From Bacteroidota bacterium (GTDB lineage Bacteria > Bacteroidota > Bacteroidia > UKL13-3), in the NCBI GenBank assembly GCA_947459075.1, contig CANHBJ010000007.1, positions 1 through 37,753 on the forward strand: 37,753 bases of DNA, written 5' to 3'. The notes under the pieces are model-generated. The model was not told the DNA's origin, searched no databases, and was given only the letters and a program-made list of their open reading frames with translations. This document shows positions 10,177 to 19,350 of this stretch, in pieces. The first letter of the stretch is position 1. The number at the start of each line of letters is the position of its first letter. Position numbers and translations under genes: made by a program.

Positions 10177-10824
10177 ATGAAAAAACTAACTTTATTTCTT
10201 GCATTAATTATTACAGTAATATTTGTTGTGCAAGCTAAGCCTAAGTTTCCGCCTATAAAAAAGAATGCGGCCAAAATCAACTTGCTTAGTCCTTTATATA
10301 GCAACCTCAGTCTTTCATATCAGTACTTAATAACTCCTTTCCGTTCATTACAACTTACGGCATCTTACATGGATTTTAACGACTTTGTAACCTATGGTAA
10401 TGCAGATGATTTGCGTGTTACAGGATTTAGCATTACCCCTGAATACCGCATTAATTTTAGTGGATATGGATTAAATGGTTTTTATGTTGGTCCGTTTTTA
10501 AGATACATGGATTACAAAAAAACAGTTGATTATAACGAATTATATACTACGGTAATAGAAAACTCATCTTTTAAAAGTGCAGGTATTGGTTTTAATATAG
10601 GTAAACAGTTTATTATTAAAAATACGGTTTTGGTTGATTTATTTGCTGGCCCTGTATACCAGGTTTTGGTACAAGAGAAAATCAACCAATCCATTACCAG
10701 ACAAATGCAACCATTTTATTATAATGATGAAGATTTTTCTAACTATTTAGCACCAAGCATACCGAACAGATATTTAAAAGGATACGGAATTAGAGCTGGT
10801 ATTACAATAGGAATAGCATTTTAG
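10177..10824 (+). CDS. Outer-membrane beta-barrel-like protein, paralog 3 of 3
   Basis: Signal peptide; AKINLLSPLYSNLSLSYQYL; VDLFAGPVYQVLV; RYLKGYGIRAGITIGIAF. Confidence 0.78.
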   Translation: MKKLTLFLALIITVIFVVQAKPKFPPIKKNAAKINLLSPLYSNLSLSYQYLITPFRSLQLTASYMDFNDFVTYGNADDLRVTGFSITPEYRINFSGYGLNGFYVGPFLRYMDYKKTVDYNELYTTVIENSSFKSAGIGFNIGKQFIIKNTVLVDLFAGPVYQVLVQEKINQSITRQMQPFYYNDEDFSNYLAPSIPNRYLKGYGIRAGITIGIAF

Positions 10825-10855
10825 AAAAGTAATAAAGCATACAGGAAATTAAATT

Positions 10856-10893
10856 AAAAAGGCATCATGTAAATAAACATGATGCCTTTTTTG
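10856..10893. terminator. Bidirectional terminator between convergent genes
   Basis: GGCATCATGT-aaataa-ACATGATGCC flanked by A-run and T-run. Confidence 0.9.
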
Positions 10894-10909
10894 TAGTTTA
10901 TAATAGGGT

Positions 10910-13072
10910 CTATTTGGCCATTGTCATTTCATTAATTACATGATTTGCTTTAGCTACTTTTTGTAACACCCATAATACATAACGTATGTCCACACCAACA
11001 CTTCGGCTGTAAGTTTCATTCCAAGCATAATCGTTGATGGTTGCCGTAAATGCGCGATCGAAATTGATAGCAATTAATTGTCCTTTAGCATTCATAACCG
11101 GACTGCCACTATTACCACCGGTTGTATCTAAATTGTATAAAATATTTACAGGTAAATCACCCAAAGCAGGATGAATAAAATCGCCTAAATCACCTGCTGC
11201 ATATAATTCTCTTATAGCATCTAGCAACTGATATTCTGCTGTATCACTTTTTTCAATAACCCCTTTTAAAGTAGTATACGGCTTTGCATATAAGCCATCA
11301 TTAGGCGAGTACCCTTTTACATAACCATATGTAAAACGTAGTGTAGAATTGGCATCAGGAATAAAAGAGCGTTGCTTCCATTGTTGTTTCACTTCAACTA
11401 AACTAGCCATTAGTTGACTAAGCTCTCCATCACGTTTCTGATCCTCGATGTCAAACTTCATCATTTCTTCATTTAACTCTCCAGCAAAACTCACCAACTC
11501 ATCATTATATGATAGCAGGGAAGCCAAATCATTTTCAATCCAATCATTAACTTCTTTATTGTTGTTGAGTTTAGATTTGCTATATAGCCCTTCAACTAAA
11601 CTTTCAATTTCACTCAAAGAAGTGCGACCATTAATAAGTTTATTTACTGAAGGCAACATGTTATTTGAATTAAATGAAACGGCATCACTAAACATTTTTA
11701 CCATGGCGAGTTTATCCAAATTGACATCATATCGCCCTAGAGATTTACTCAAATCCTTTTTTATATTTGCTTTTTGAGATATGAGAAATTCTTTTTTGGC
11801 TGTTTCATTCGGTAACTTTTGATAAATTAACTTGTAATTTGACAATGTTGCAGAGGCTTGTATCAATGGTGAAACACTGTAAATTTGATCAAGCCACATA
11901 TTACGATTTGCGTATTTCATTAAATCAGTATAAAGCTCGTTAACTCGAGGAATAACGTTTCCATATTTAGATTTAAGTGCGCTATTTGCATCTATATATT
12001 GTTGCAATTGTTTTTCTTCCTCACGCTTTTTAGCACTTAATTCAGCACGTTTAAATCCTTGTAATTTACCCTTAAAATTTTTAGCCGTATTAGCTAAACT
12101 TTTAATGCGCGCTGCATATTTAATGCTAAGTGCATAATCTTTTTTTCCAAGTTGTTCCATCTGGTTTATTTGCCAATCAAACAAATTACTTATGTATCCT
12201 AAAAAGTAATTTTCATGGTACTCATAAAATCCTGCAGGCTGATGGCGATATGTACGCCCTGGGTAACCCAATACAAAAATAAAATCGTTTTCATTGGCAC
12301 CTTTGGGATTTACATTTAGATATTTGATAGGTTTATAAGGCACATTTTTATCACTGTATTCAGCTGCGCTTCCGTCAGGTGCAACATAAGCACGTAAAAA
12401 TGCAAAGTCTCCACTGTGGCGAGGCCAAACCCAATTATCTAGCTCACCACCGTAAGCACCAATGCTAACTGGTGGCACATAAACCAAACGTACATCTTTA
12501 AGTAATTTGTAACGAAAAAGCACATACGTTTTACCCGTAAACATCTCGGATATTTCGCATTGCAAACCAGGGTTGGATTCGTTCTCTTTTAGGGTAACGA
12601 CTTTAATATTATCTGCAATTTTCTTTAATCGGCTAACTGCATCCAAATCTTGTGTACCATTCAATACATCAACAGATACATCTTTATATGATGCTGTAAT
12701 TTTACATACTAACCCCTTGGCAGGTACTTCTTGCTCGCGGTTTTGGGCTAAGAAACCCAACTTAATGTAATCGTTTTTTACATCACTTATGGCTTGCACA
12801 TAACTAAAAGCACAGTGGTGATTAGTTACAATCAATCCTTCGCTACTTAAAAATGATCCTGTACAACCACCAACCCTAACGATGGCATCAATTAAACTAG
12901 TTCCACTTGGGTTGTATAATTCTTGTGGAGTAATTTTTAAGCCTGCTTTTTTAACATCAATGTTTTTAAGTTCCGATAATGGAAACATACCCTCTTCTTG
13001 CTTTTTTGTGGTATGCGAGGTAAGTATTGCTCCAGCAGAAAAGAGAGAAATCAATAACAATAATTTTTTCAT
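10910..13072 (-). CDS. S46-family serine peptidase (DPP7/DPP11 type)
   Basis: Signal peptide; VTNHHCAF (His), ELDNWVWPRHSGDF (Asp), DTTGGNSGSPVMN (Ser). Confidence 0.93.
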   Translation of the reverse strand: MKKLLLLISLFSAGAILTSHTTKKQEEGMFPLSELKNIDVKKAGLKITPQELYNPSGTSLIDAIVRVGGCTGSFLSSEGLIVTNHHCAFSYVQAISDVKNDYIKLGFLAQNREQEVPAKGLVCKITASYKDVSVDVLNGTQDLDAVSRLKKIADNIKVVTLKENESNPGLQCEISEMFTGKTYVLFRYKLLKDVRLVYVPPVSIGAYGGELDNWVWPRHSGDFAFLRAYVAPDGSAAEYSDKNVPYKPIKYLNVNPKGANENDFIFVLGYPGRTYRHQPAGFYEYHENYFLGYISNLFDWQINQMEQLGKKDYALSIKYAARIKSLANTAKNFKGKLQGFKRAELSAKKREEEKQLQQYIDANSALKSKYGNVIPRVNELYTDLMKYANRNMWLDQIYSVSPLIQASATLSNYKLIYQKLPNETAKKEFLISQKANIKKDLSKSLGRYDVNLDKLAMVKMFSDAVSFNSNNMLPSVNKLINGRTSLSEIESLVEGLYSKSKLNNNKEVNDWIENDLASLLSYNDELVSFAGELNEEMMKFDIEDQKRDGELSQLMASLVEVKQQWKQRSFIPDANSTLRFTYGYVKGYSPNDGLYAKPYTTLKGVIEKSDTAEYQLLDAIRELYAAGDLGDFIHPALGDLPVNILYNLDTTGGNSGSPVMNAKGQLIAINFDRAFTATINDYAWNETYSRSVGVDIRYVLWVLQKVAKANHVINEMTMAK

Positions 13073-13076
13073 GTAA

Positions 13077-13084
13077 CAAATATA
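13077..13084 (-). promoter_or_regulatory. Candidate -7 box for the S46 peptidase gene
   Basis: Minus-strand TATATTTG only 4 nt before the ATG; the -33 element is weak (TTA, N20). Confidence 0.45.
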
Positions 13085-13197
13085 GTTGAACAGCGAAAAT
13101 AGTATAAGTTTTCAGAATGAATCAATTCTATTGAAGTTTGATTACTAAGTTGTAATTGCAATCGTTTTTGTTAATACAAAAAGCCTTATCAATGTGC

Positions 13198-13205
13198 TAT
13201 ATTTG
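13198..13205 (+). promoter_or_regulatory. Candidate -7 box for queG
   Basis: TATATTTG only 6 nt before the queG ATG; no well-spaced TTG. Confidence 0.45.
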
Positions 13206-13211
13206 CCTTAA

Positions 13212-14141
13212 ATGAATAATGCCGAACGTAATACCCAACTCATAAAAATTAAAGCTAAAGAACTAGGATTTTTTGATGTGGGATTTAGTAAAGCAGCATT
13301 TTTAGAAACAGAAGCGCCTAGGTTAGAAAAGTGGTTATCGAACAACATGCACGGCAAAATGGCCTACATGGAAAATCATTTCGATAAAAGATTAGACCCT
13401 AGGTTATTGGTTGATGGAGCAAAAACAGTGGTATCACTTTTATTTAATTACTACTCAACCCAAAAACAAAACGATACCACAGCACCCAAAATTAGTAAGT
13501 ACGCATATGGCAACGATTACCATGATGTGTTAAAAGCAAAACTGCACGAACTTTTAATTTGGATACGTGAAAATATTGGTGAAATAAACGGGCGAGCTTT
13601 TGTGGATTCTGCTCCGATTTTAGAGCGTGCATGGGCTGTTAAAAGCGGATTAGGTTGGATTGGTAAAAATGGAAATTTGATTAATAAAGGAAGTGGCTCT
13701 TATTATTTTTTATGTGAATTAGTTTTAGATTTAGAATTAATACCTGACAACTTATTAGCAACAAACCATTGTGGAACTTGTACAAAATGTATTGATGCCT
13801 GTCCGACACAAGCTATTGTAAGCCCAACTGTTGTTGATGGAAGTAAATGCATTTCTTATTACACCATAGAACTAAAAGATGCCTTACCAATGGAAGCAAA
13901 AGGCAAATTAGATAATTGGATGTTTGGTTGCGATGTTTGTCAAGATGTATGCCCCTGGAATAGGTTTGCAAATCAAAATACAGAACCAACATTTGCCCCA
14001 AGTAAAGAACTATTAAACTATACAAAACAAGATTGGATGGAAATTACAGAAGATGTTTTTAAAACGGTTTTTAAAAAATCTCCTATGAGAAGAACAAAAT
14101 ACAACGGTTTAAAACGAAATATTGACTTTATAATAAACTAA
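13212..14141 (+). CDS. queG: Epoxyqueuosine reductase
   Basis: Two 4Fe-4S motifs ([16 protein letters not shown] and [11 protein letters not shown]) and [17 protein letters not shown]. Confidence 0.96.
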   Translation: MNNAERNTQLIKIKAKELGFFDVGFSKAAFLETEAPRLEKWLSNNMHGKMAYMENHFDKRLDPRLLVDGAKTVVSLLFNYYSTQKQNDTTAPKISKYAYGNDYHDVLKAKLHELLIWIRENIGEINGRAFVDSAPILERAWAVKSGLGWIGKNGNLINKGSGSYYFLCELVLDLELIPDNLLATNHCGTCTKCIDACPTQAIVSPTVVDGSKCISYYTIELKDALPMEAKGKLDNWMFGCDVCQDVCPWNRFANQNTEPTFAPSKELLNYTKQDWMEITEDVFKTVFKKSPMRRTKYNGLKRNIDFIIN

Positions 14142-14145
14142 GCAC

Positions 14146-15330
14146 ATGGGATTTTATAAAATTAAAATACGATTCATATTTATATTATCTTTTTTAGCCA
14201 TAACAGTTAAAGCGCAATCAAATTATGAGTATGGAATAAGGGGTTCATTAAACTTGAGCACAATAGGCACACAATACGGAAAATACAATGGAAGCGGCTA
14301 TTACAATATTGGTGTATTCGGGTCTAAAAAAATAACTGACCAAATCCTTCTTGCGTTTGAACCCACTTATTCTATATCTGGTTTCAAAGAAAAACAAAAT
14401 GATAGCCGCTATACTCTTCAACATTTAGACCTTAACTTAAACGCATACTTTTCAATGTTTGGTGATGATGCTTTGTGGCTATATCTTGGTTTACGTCCTG
14501 GTTATTTATTAGGCTCTAGAAGTGAGACAATAAAAGATGGAAATTATGTGAAATTAGATGCTGTAAATAATACTAACAAAATTGGCAAAATTGATATCGG
14601 TTTAAATGCTGGCTTTTCGGTAAAATTATCTCCAGTAGTTAATTTTGAGCTTGGTTACCATTATAGCGCCACAAATAATAATGATAATGTGCAAATACAA
14701 GGAAGAACATCAACTATAGAAATGACCTTAAAATTGAATGCAGTTGATTTAAAAAGACTCATAGACAACAAAGAAATGACCTTAAAAGAGCAAATTCAGG
14801 AATACCAAAAAGGAATTTTATTTGTTATGCTTCCTACACTATCAGAAAAAGATTTGGCGCGTTTGTCAGATGAAGGAGATCGAAATTATACCATAAATGA
14901 ACTTAGGGTACGTAATTTAAAGGTAGTAGCTGAATTTATTCGTAATTATTCATTCACACCAGTATACTTTTTTGCAGATAGCAATATAAACCAAATCATA
15001 TCGGGTAACTATTCATCTATTTTCTTAAATAAAAACCTAGAAATAGACACAACAATTAAAGTTCCCCCCAAAATGAATTTTATGGTTGCTAGTTTTTGTA
15101 ACGACCTTTATAATTACAGTGACAGGATTAGCTATGGATTATTTATATATGATAATAAGATGAATCAAATGGGAAAACCATACACTATTCCGGGCCAAAT
15201 GTTTGGTCTTTATACTGATGGTGACCCACAAAACTACTTCAAAACAAAACGAATCAACTACACAAATATGCCTTTTGATAGAATGATTCGTAAGTTTAAT
15301 AGCCGAATGATTAGATATGCAGAATTTTAA
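14146..15330 (+). CDS. Outer-membrane beta-barrel-like protein with ~200-aa C-terminal domain of unknown function
   Basis: Signal peptide; barrel-like alternating N-terminal half; hydrophilic C-terminal half without a recognised motif; 4 nt after queG. Confidence 0.7.
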   Translation: MGFYKIKIRFIFILSFLAITVKAQSNYEYGIRGSLNLSTIGTQYGKYNGSGYYNIGVFGSKKITDQILLAFEPTYSISGFKEKQNDSRYTLQHLDLNLNAYFSMFGDDALWLYLGLRPGYLLGSRSETIKDGNYVKLDAVNNTNKIGKIDIGLNAGFSVKLSPVVNFELGYHYSATNNNDNVQIQGRTSTIEMTLKLNAVDLKRLIDNKEMTLKEQIQEYQKGILFVMLPTLSEKDLARLSDEGDRNYTINELRVRNLKVVAEFIRNYSFTPVYFFADSNINQIISGNYSSIFLNKNLEIDTTIKVPPKMNFMVASFCNDLYNYSDRISYGLFIYDNKMNQMGKPYTIPGQMFGLYTDGDPQNYFKTKRINYTNMPFDRMIRKFNSRMIRYAEF

Positions 15331-15900
15331 TTAATCTTCATTTAAGGCATCAGCAATTCCCTCTAATTCGTTATACCAACTTACACCATAAGCGCGAATA
15401 AGCGGAGCTTTTAAAAACTTATAGATTGGCATTTGATGTTTTTCTCCTAATGCACAAGCTGGTTTACAGATATCCCATTTGTTATAATTCAACGCATCAT
15501 AATCTCCAACTTTATTAATCCTAATGGGGTATAAGTGACAAGAAATGGGTTTTTGAAAATCTATTTTACCTGATTTCCAAGCCTTCTCTATACCACATGA
15601 CAAAATACCGTCTGTTCTTACAGAAAAAACACATTCACCTGTTGGTATGCAAGTAGTTACTAAATCACCGTCTTTATCTAGCTCACTTATCCCTTTTAAT
15701 TTTATAACAGATATACCTTCATCAGATAAAAAAGGAGTTATTAAAGGTAAATAATTATTAATGGTGTTAATTTCAGTCTCACTAACAGGCGCACCAAAAT
15801 CACCTTCAACACAACAAGCCCCCTTACAAGAATTTAAATCACAGATAAAATGTTTTTCAAAAATATCTTCAGAAATAAGGGTATTTTCATATATGATCAT
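15331..15900 (-). CDS. DUF3109-family cysteine-rich protein
   Basis: ICDLNSCKGACCVEGDFGAPVSETE, CISCHLYPIRI-type motif (PISCHLYPIRI), WDICKPAC. Confidence 0.85.
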   Translation of the reverse strand: MIIYENTLISEDIFEKHFICDLNSCKGACCVEGDFGAPVSETEINTINNYLPLITPFLSDEGISVIKLKGISELDKDGDLVTTCIPTGECVFSVRTDGILSCGIEKAWKSGKIDFQKPISCHLYPIRINKVGDYDALNYNKWDICKPACALGEKHQMPIYKFLKAPLIRAYGVSWYNELEGIADALNED

Positions 15901-15914
15901 AAAATTTAAAAATA

Positions 15915-15948
15915 AAAAAACGGCTAAGTATAAACTTAGCCGTTTTAG
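15915..15948 (-). terminator. Terminator of the ribosomal protein operon
   Basis: AACGGCTAAGT (15919-15929)/ACTTAGCCGTT (15934-15944), T-run on the minus strand, just after rplQ. Confidence 0.9.
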
Positions 15949-15965
15949 ATATTGTTAGTATAATA

Positions 15966-16445
15966 CTAATTTTCTTCAGTTAAGGGAGCATCTGTATTTT
16001 CTACAGCTGGTTTAGCAGCAGGCTTACGGCCTCTACGAGTTGTTTTCTTAGCAGTAGATTTACTTGATTTTTCAGCAAGCATTGCCTCATTAAAGTCAAC
16101 CAATTCAATGATACTCATTTCAGCGTTATCACCTTTACGGTTTGCAAGTTTTAATATCCTTGTATATCCACCTGGACGATCGCCTACCTTTGGTGCAACT
16201 GCTGCAAATAGTTCTTTAACTACTTCTTTACTTTTTAAGTAGCTAAAGATAGTTCTACGAGAATGTGTATTATCTTCTTTAGATTTACTGATAATTGGCT
16301 CAACGTATTTTCTCAATTCTTTAGCTTTGGCCAAAGTAGTTGAAATACGTTTATGCAATATTAACGAACCTGCCATGTTAGAAAGCATTGACTTACGATG
16401 CGAAGCTGTTCTTCCTAAGTGATTAAATGTTTTACCGTGTCTCAT
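15966..16445 (-). CDS. rplQ: 50S ribosomal protein L17
   Basis: [21 protein letters not shown]; lysine/alanine-rich C-terminal extension. Confidence 0.98.
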   Translation of the reverse strand: MRHGKTFNHLGRTASHRKSMLSNMAGSLILHKRISTTLAKAKELRKYVEPIISKSKEDNTHSRRTIFSYLKSKEVVKELFAAVAPKVGDRPGGYTRILKLANRKGDNAEMSIIELVDFNEAMLAEKSSKSTAKKTTRRGRKPAAKPAVENTDAPLTEEN

Positions 16446-16500
16446 CTCTTTTATAATTTGTCATAAACACAATCAAGGTTTATGTTCTATCATCTAATTT

Positions 16501-17493
16501 TTATTCTTCGTTACCCAAATATTTAGCAACATCCATACCAAATACTAGTCCTTTTTCTCTAGCTAATTCTTCTAATTCTGAAAGAGATTTTTTACCGAAG
16601 TTACGGAACTTCAATAAATCACCAATCTCGTAACTAACTAAATCACCTAAAGTTTTGATATCAGCTGCTTTTAAGCAATTGTATGCACGAACGGATAAAT
16701 CTAAGTCTGATAATGGAGTCTTTAAAATCTTACGAATGTGCAATACATTCTCATCAACTTCTTGAGGAGCTTCTTTTACCTGGGTATCCATTGTAATTAA
16801 CTCATCCGAAAACAACATAAAATGTTGAATAAGGATTTTTGCAGCCTCTTTCAATGCATCTTCTGGATGAATAGATCCATCAGTAGCTATCTCAATTAAT
16901 AACTTCTCATAATCTGTCTTTTGTTCAACACGGAAGTCTTCAACACTATACTTAACATTTTTGATAGGAGTAAAAATAGCATCCATTGGAATTAAACCAA
17001 TCGGAGCATCTTTAGGTTTGTTTTCCTCTGCAGGTACGTAACCTCTTCCTTTATCAACTGTAATCTCAAGTTCTAAATGAACAGAAGGATCCATATTACA
17101 GATAACTAACTCTGGGTTTAAAACCTGGAACGTATTGGTATGTTTACCTATTTCTCCAGCATTAAATGCATCTTGGCCCTTAATGTTAATAAAGATTTTT
17201 TCGTTATCAACCCCATCTATAATACGCTTAAAACGAACTTGTTTTAAGTTTAATACGATTTCTACAACATCTTGAATTACTCCTTTTAGCGTAGAGAATT
17301 CATGATCAACACCTGTTATTTTAACAGATGTTATTGCAAAACCTTCTAAAGATGAAAGTAGAATTCTCCTGAGAGCATTACCAATGGTAACACCATATCC
17401 TTTTTCTAACGGACGGAATTCAAACTGACCAAAAAAGTCAGTCTCTTTATGCATAATAACTTTATCCGGTTTTTGAAAAGCGAGAATTGCCAT
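16501..17493 (-). CDS. rpoA: RNA polymerase alpha subunit
   Basis: [21 protein letters not shown]-terminal domain [20 protein letters not shown]. Confidence 0.98.
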   Translation of the reverse strand: MAILAFQKPDKVIMHKETDFFGQFEFRPLEKGYGVTIGNALRRILLSSLEGFAITSVKITGVDHEFSTLKGVIQDVVEIVLNLKQVRFKRIIDGVDNEKIFINIKGQDAFNAGEIGKHTNTFQVLNPELVICNMDPSVHLELEITVDKGRGYVPAEENKPKDAPIGLIPMDAIFTPIKNVKYSVEDFRVEQKTDYEKLLIEIATDGSIHPEDALKEAAKILIQHFMLFSDELITMDTQVKEAPQEVDENVLHIRKILKTPLSDLDLSVRAYNCLKAADIKTLGDLVSYEIGDLLKFRNFGKKSLSELEELAREKGLVFGMDVAKYLGNEE

Positions 17494-17509
17494 TTTGTAT
17501 TATTATTAA

Positions 17510-18118
17510 TTATTTTGAGTATAATTCAACGATTAACTGTTCCTTGATGTTTTCAGGAATTTGATCTCTTTCAGGCAAAGCTAAGAAAGTACCTTTCATT
17601 GCCTTACCATCCCAGTTAACCCAATTAAATTTAGTAGCATTACCATGAGCTAATGAGTCAGCTATTACTTCTAAAGTTTTAGATTTCTCACGAACCTCAA
17701 TTACGTCACCAGGACGAAGTGTGTAAGAAGGAATATTAACTACGTTACCATTTACAGTAATATGGCAATGACTAACTAACTGACGTGCAGCAGAACGAGT
17801 TTTTGCAATACCTAAACGATAAACAGTGTTATCTAAGCGCGCTTCAAGATATTTTAACAAGTTTTCACCTGTAATACCTTTTTTACGAGCTGCAGTTTCA
17901 AATGTTTTATAAAACTGACGTTCTAAAACACCATAAGTGTATTTTGCTTTTTGCTTTTCAAATAACTGAATAGCATACTCAGTTAATTTAGCTCTCTTAC
18001 GAGATTGACCGTGCTGACCCGGAGGAGTCCCTCTTTTTTCGAAATTTTTATCCGGTCCGTAAATTGCCTCTTTAAATCTGCGGGCAATTTTAGTTTTTGG
18101 TCCAATATATCTAGCCAT
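17510..18118 (-). CDS. rpsD: 30S ribosomal protein S4
   Basis: [16 protein letters not shown]4 domain [24 protein letters not shown]. Confidence 0.98.
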   Translation of the reverse strand: MARYIGPKTKIARRFKEAIYGPDKNFEKRGTPPGQHGQSRKRAKLTEYAIQLFEKQKAKYTYGVLERQFYKTFETAARKKGITGENLLKYLEARLDNTVYRLGIAKTRSAARQLVSHCHITVNGNVVNIPSYTLRPGDVIEVREKSKTLEVIADSLAHGNATKFNWVNWDGKAMKGTFLALPERDQIPENIKEQLIVELYSK

Positions 18119-18146
18119 TTTTCTTTTTTCTTAAAAGTAACAATAA

Positions 18147-18539
18147 TTACACTCTTCTCTTTTTAGGAGGGCGGCAGCCGTTGTGAGGCATTGGTGTTAT
18201 ATCACGTATTGATAATACATCTAAGCCAGATGCCTGCAAAGTACGAATAGCAGACTCACGTCCAGATCCTGGTCCTTTAACAAACACTTCAACTTTTTTC
18301 ATACCGGCATCAACAGCAACCTTAGCGCAATCTTGTGCGGCCATCTGCGCTGCATATGGTGTGTTCTTTTTAGAACCACGGAATCCCATCTTACCAGCAG
18401 AAGCCCAAGATACTACCTGACCTGTAGAGTTGGTAATTGAGATAATAATATTGTTAAAGGTAGCTTTTATATGCGCTTGACCATTCGTGTCAATCGCTAC
18501 TACTCTTTTTTTGCTTACTTTTTTATTATTTGTAGCCAT
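18147..18539 (-). CDS. rpsK: 30S ribosomal protein S11
   Basis: [18 protein letters not shown] and [17 protein letters not shown]. Confidence 0.98.
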   Translation of the reverse strand: MATNNKKVSKKRVVAIDTNGQAHIKATFNNIIISITNSTGQVVSWASAGKMGFRGSKKNTPYAAQMAAQDCAKVAVDAGMKKVEVFVKGPGSGRESAIRTLQASGLDVLSIRDITPMPHNGCRPPKKRRV

Positions 18540-18561
18540 TGTTAATGTTATTACTTACCTC

Positions 18562-18939
18562 TTACTTGGTTACTTTTTTCTTACCTGCAACGGTTTTGCG
18601 TTTACCTTTTCTGGTACGAGCATTAGTACGAGTACGTTGACCACGTAAAGGTAAGCCTTTACGATGACGTAAACCACGATAGCAACCAATATCCATCAAA
18701 CGCTTGATGTTCAATTGTTTCTCTGAGCGCAGTTCACCCTCAACAGTTAAACCTTCGGTTATGAATTTACGAATTTTGCTTAACTCATCGTCATTCCATT
18801 CGCTAACCTTTTTACTTAAATCAATTCCGCACTCAGTTAAAATGTGCTGAGCGGTTGATCTTCCGATGCCATAAATGTAGGTAAGTCCAATCTCACCCCT
18901 TTTGTTTTTAGGCAAATCTATACCTGATATACGAGCCAT
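18562..18939 (-). CDS. rpsM: 30S ribosomal protein S13
   Basis: [42 protein letters not shown]. Confidence 0.98.
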   Translation of the reverse strand: MARISGIDLPKNKRGEIGLTYIYGIGRSTAQHILTECGIDLSKKVSEWNDDELSKIRKFITEGLTVEGELRSEKQLNIKRLMDIGCYRGLRHRKGLPLRGQRTRTNARTRKGKRKTVAGKKKVTK

Positions 18940-18948
18940 AGTTCTTAT

Positions 18949-19065
18949 TTATCCTTGACGTTGTTTAAACTTTGGATTCTTTTTGTTAATCACGTAGATT
19001 CTTCCTTTACGCTTAACTAAAACGCAGTCTTCACTACGTTTTTTAACAGATGTTCTAACTTTCAT
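18949..19065 (-). CDS. rpmJ: 50S ribosomal protein L36 (absent from the supplied ORF list)
   Basis: Manual translation: [38 protein letters not shown], between infA and rpsM. Confidence 0.95.
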   Translation of the reverse strand: MKVRTSVKKRSEDCVLVKRKGRIYVINKKNPKFKQRQG

Positions 19066-19072
19066 CTTTCGT

Positions 19073-19291
19073 TTACTTATATCTGTAAATAATTCTACCT
19101 TTTGATAAATCATACGGTGACATTTCCACCGAAATTTTATCTCCTGGTAATATTTTTATGTAGTGCATCCTCATTTTTCCCGATATGTGGGCAATGATCT
19201 CATGACCATTTTCGAGGCGTACTCTAAACATTGCGTTACTCAATGCTTCTGTTATTACTCCGTCCTGTTTTATCAGTGACTGTTTTGACAT
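19073..19291 (-). CDS. infA: Translation initiation factor IF-1
   Basis: [50 protein letters not shown]. Confidence 0.98.
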   Translation of the reverse strand: MSKQSLIKQDGVITEALSNAMFRVRLENGHEIIAHISGKMRMHYIKILPGDKISVEMSPYDLSKGRIIYRYK

Positions 19292-19311
19292 ACTTGCTTT
19301 TATAAGGGCTG

Positions 19312-19342
19312 CAAAAATAGCAGATTGTTTTTAAATTGCCAA
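19312..19342 (-). promoter_or_regulatory. Candidate internal promoter upstream of infA
   Basis: Minus strand TTG-N20-TATTTTTG in the secY-infA spacer, followed by CAGCCCTTA. Confidence 0.65.
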
Positions 19343-19350
19343 TTTTTATT

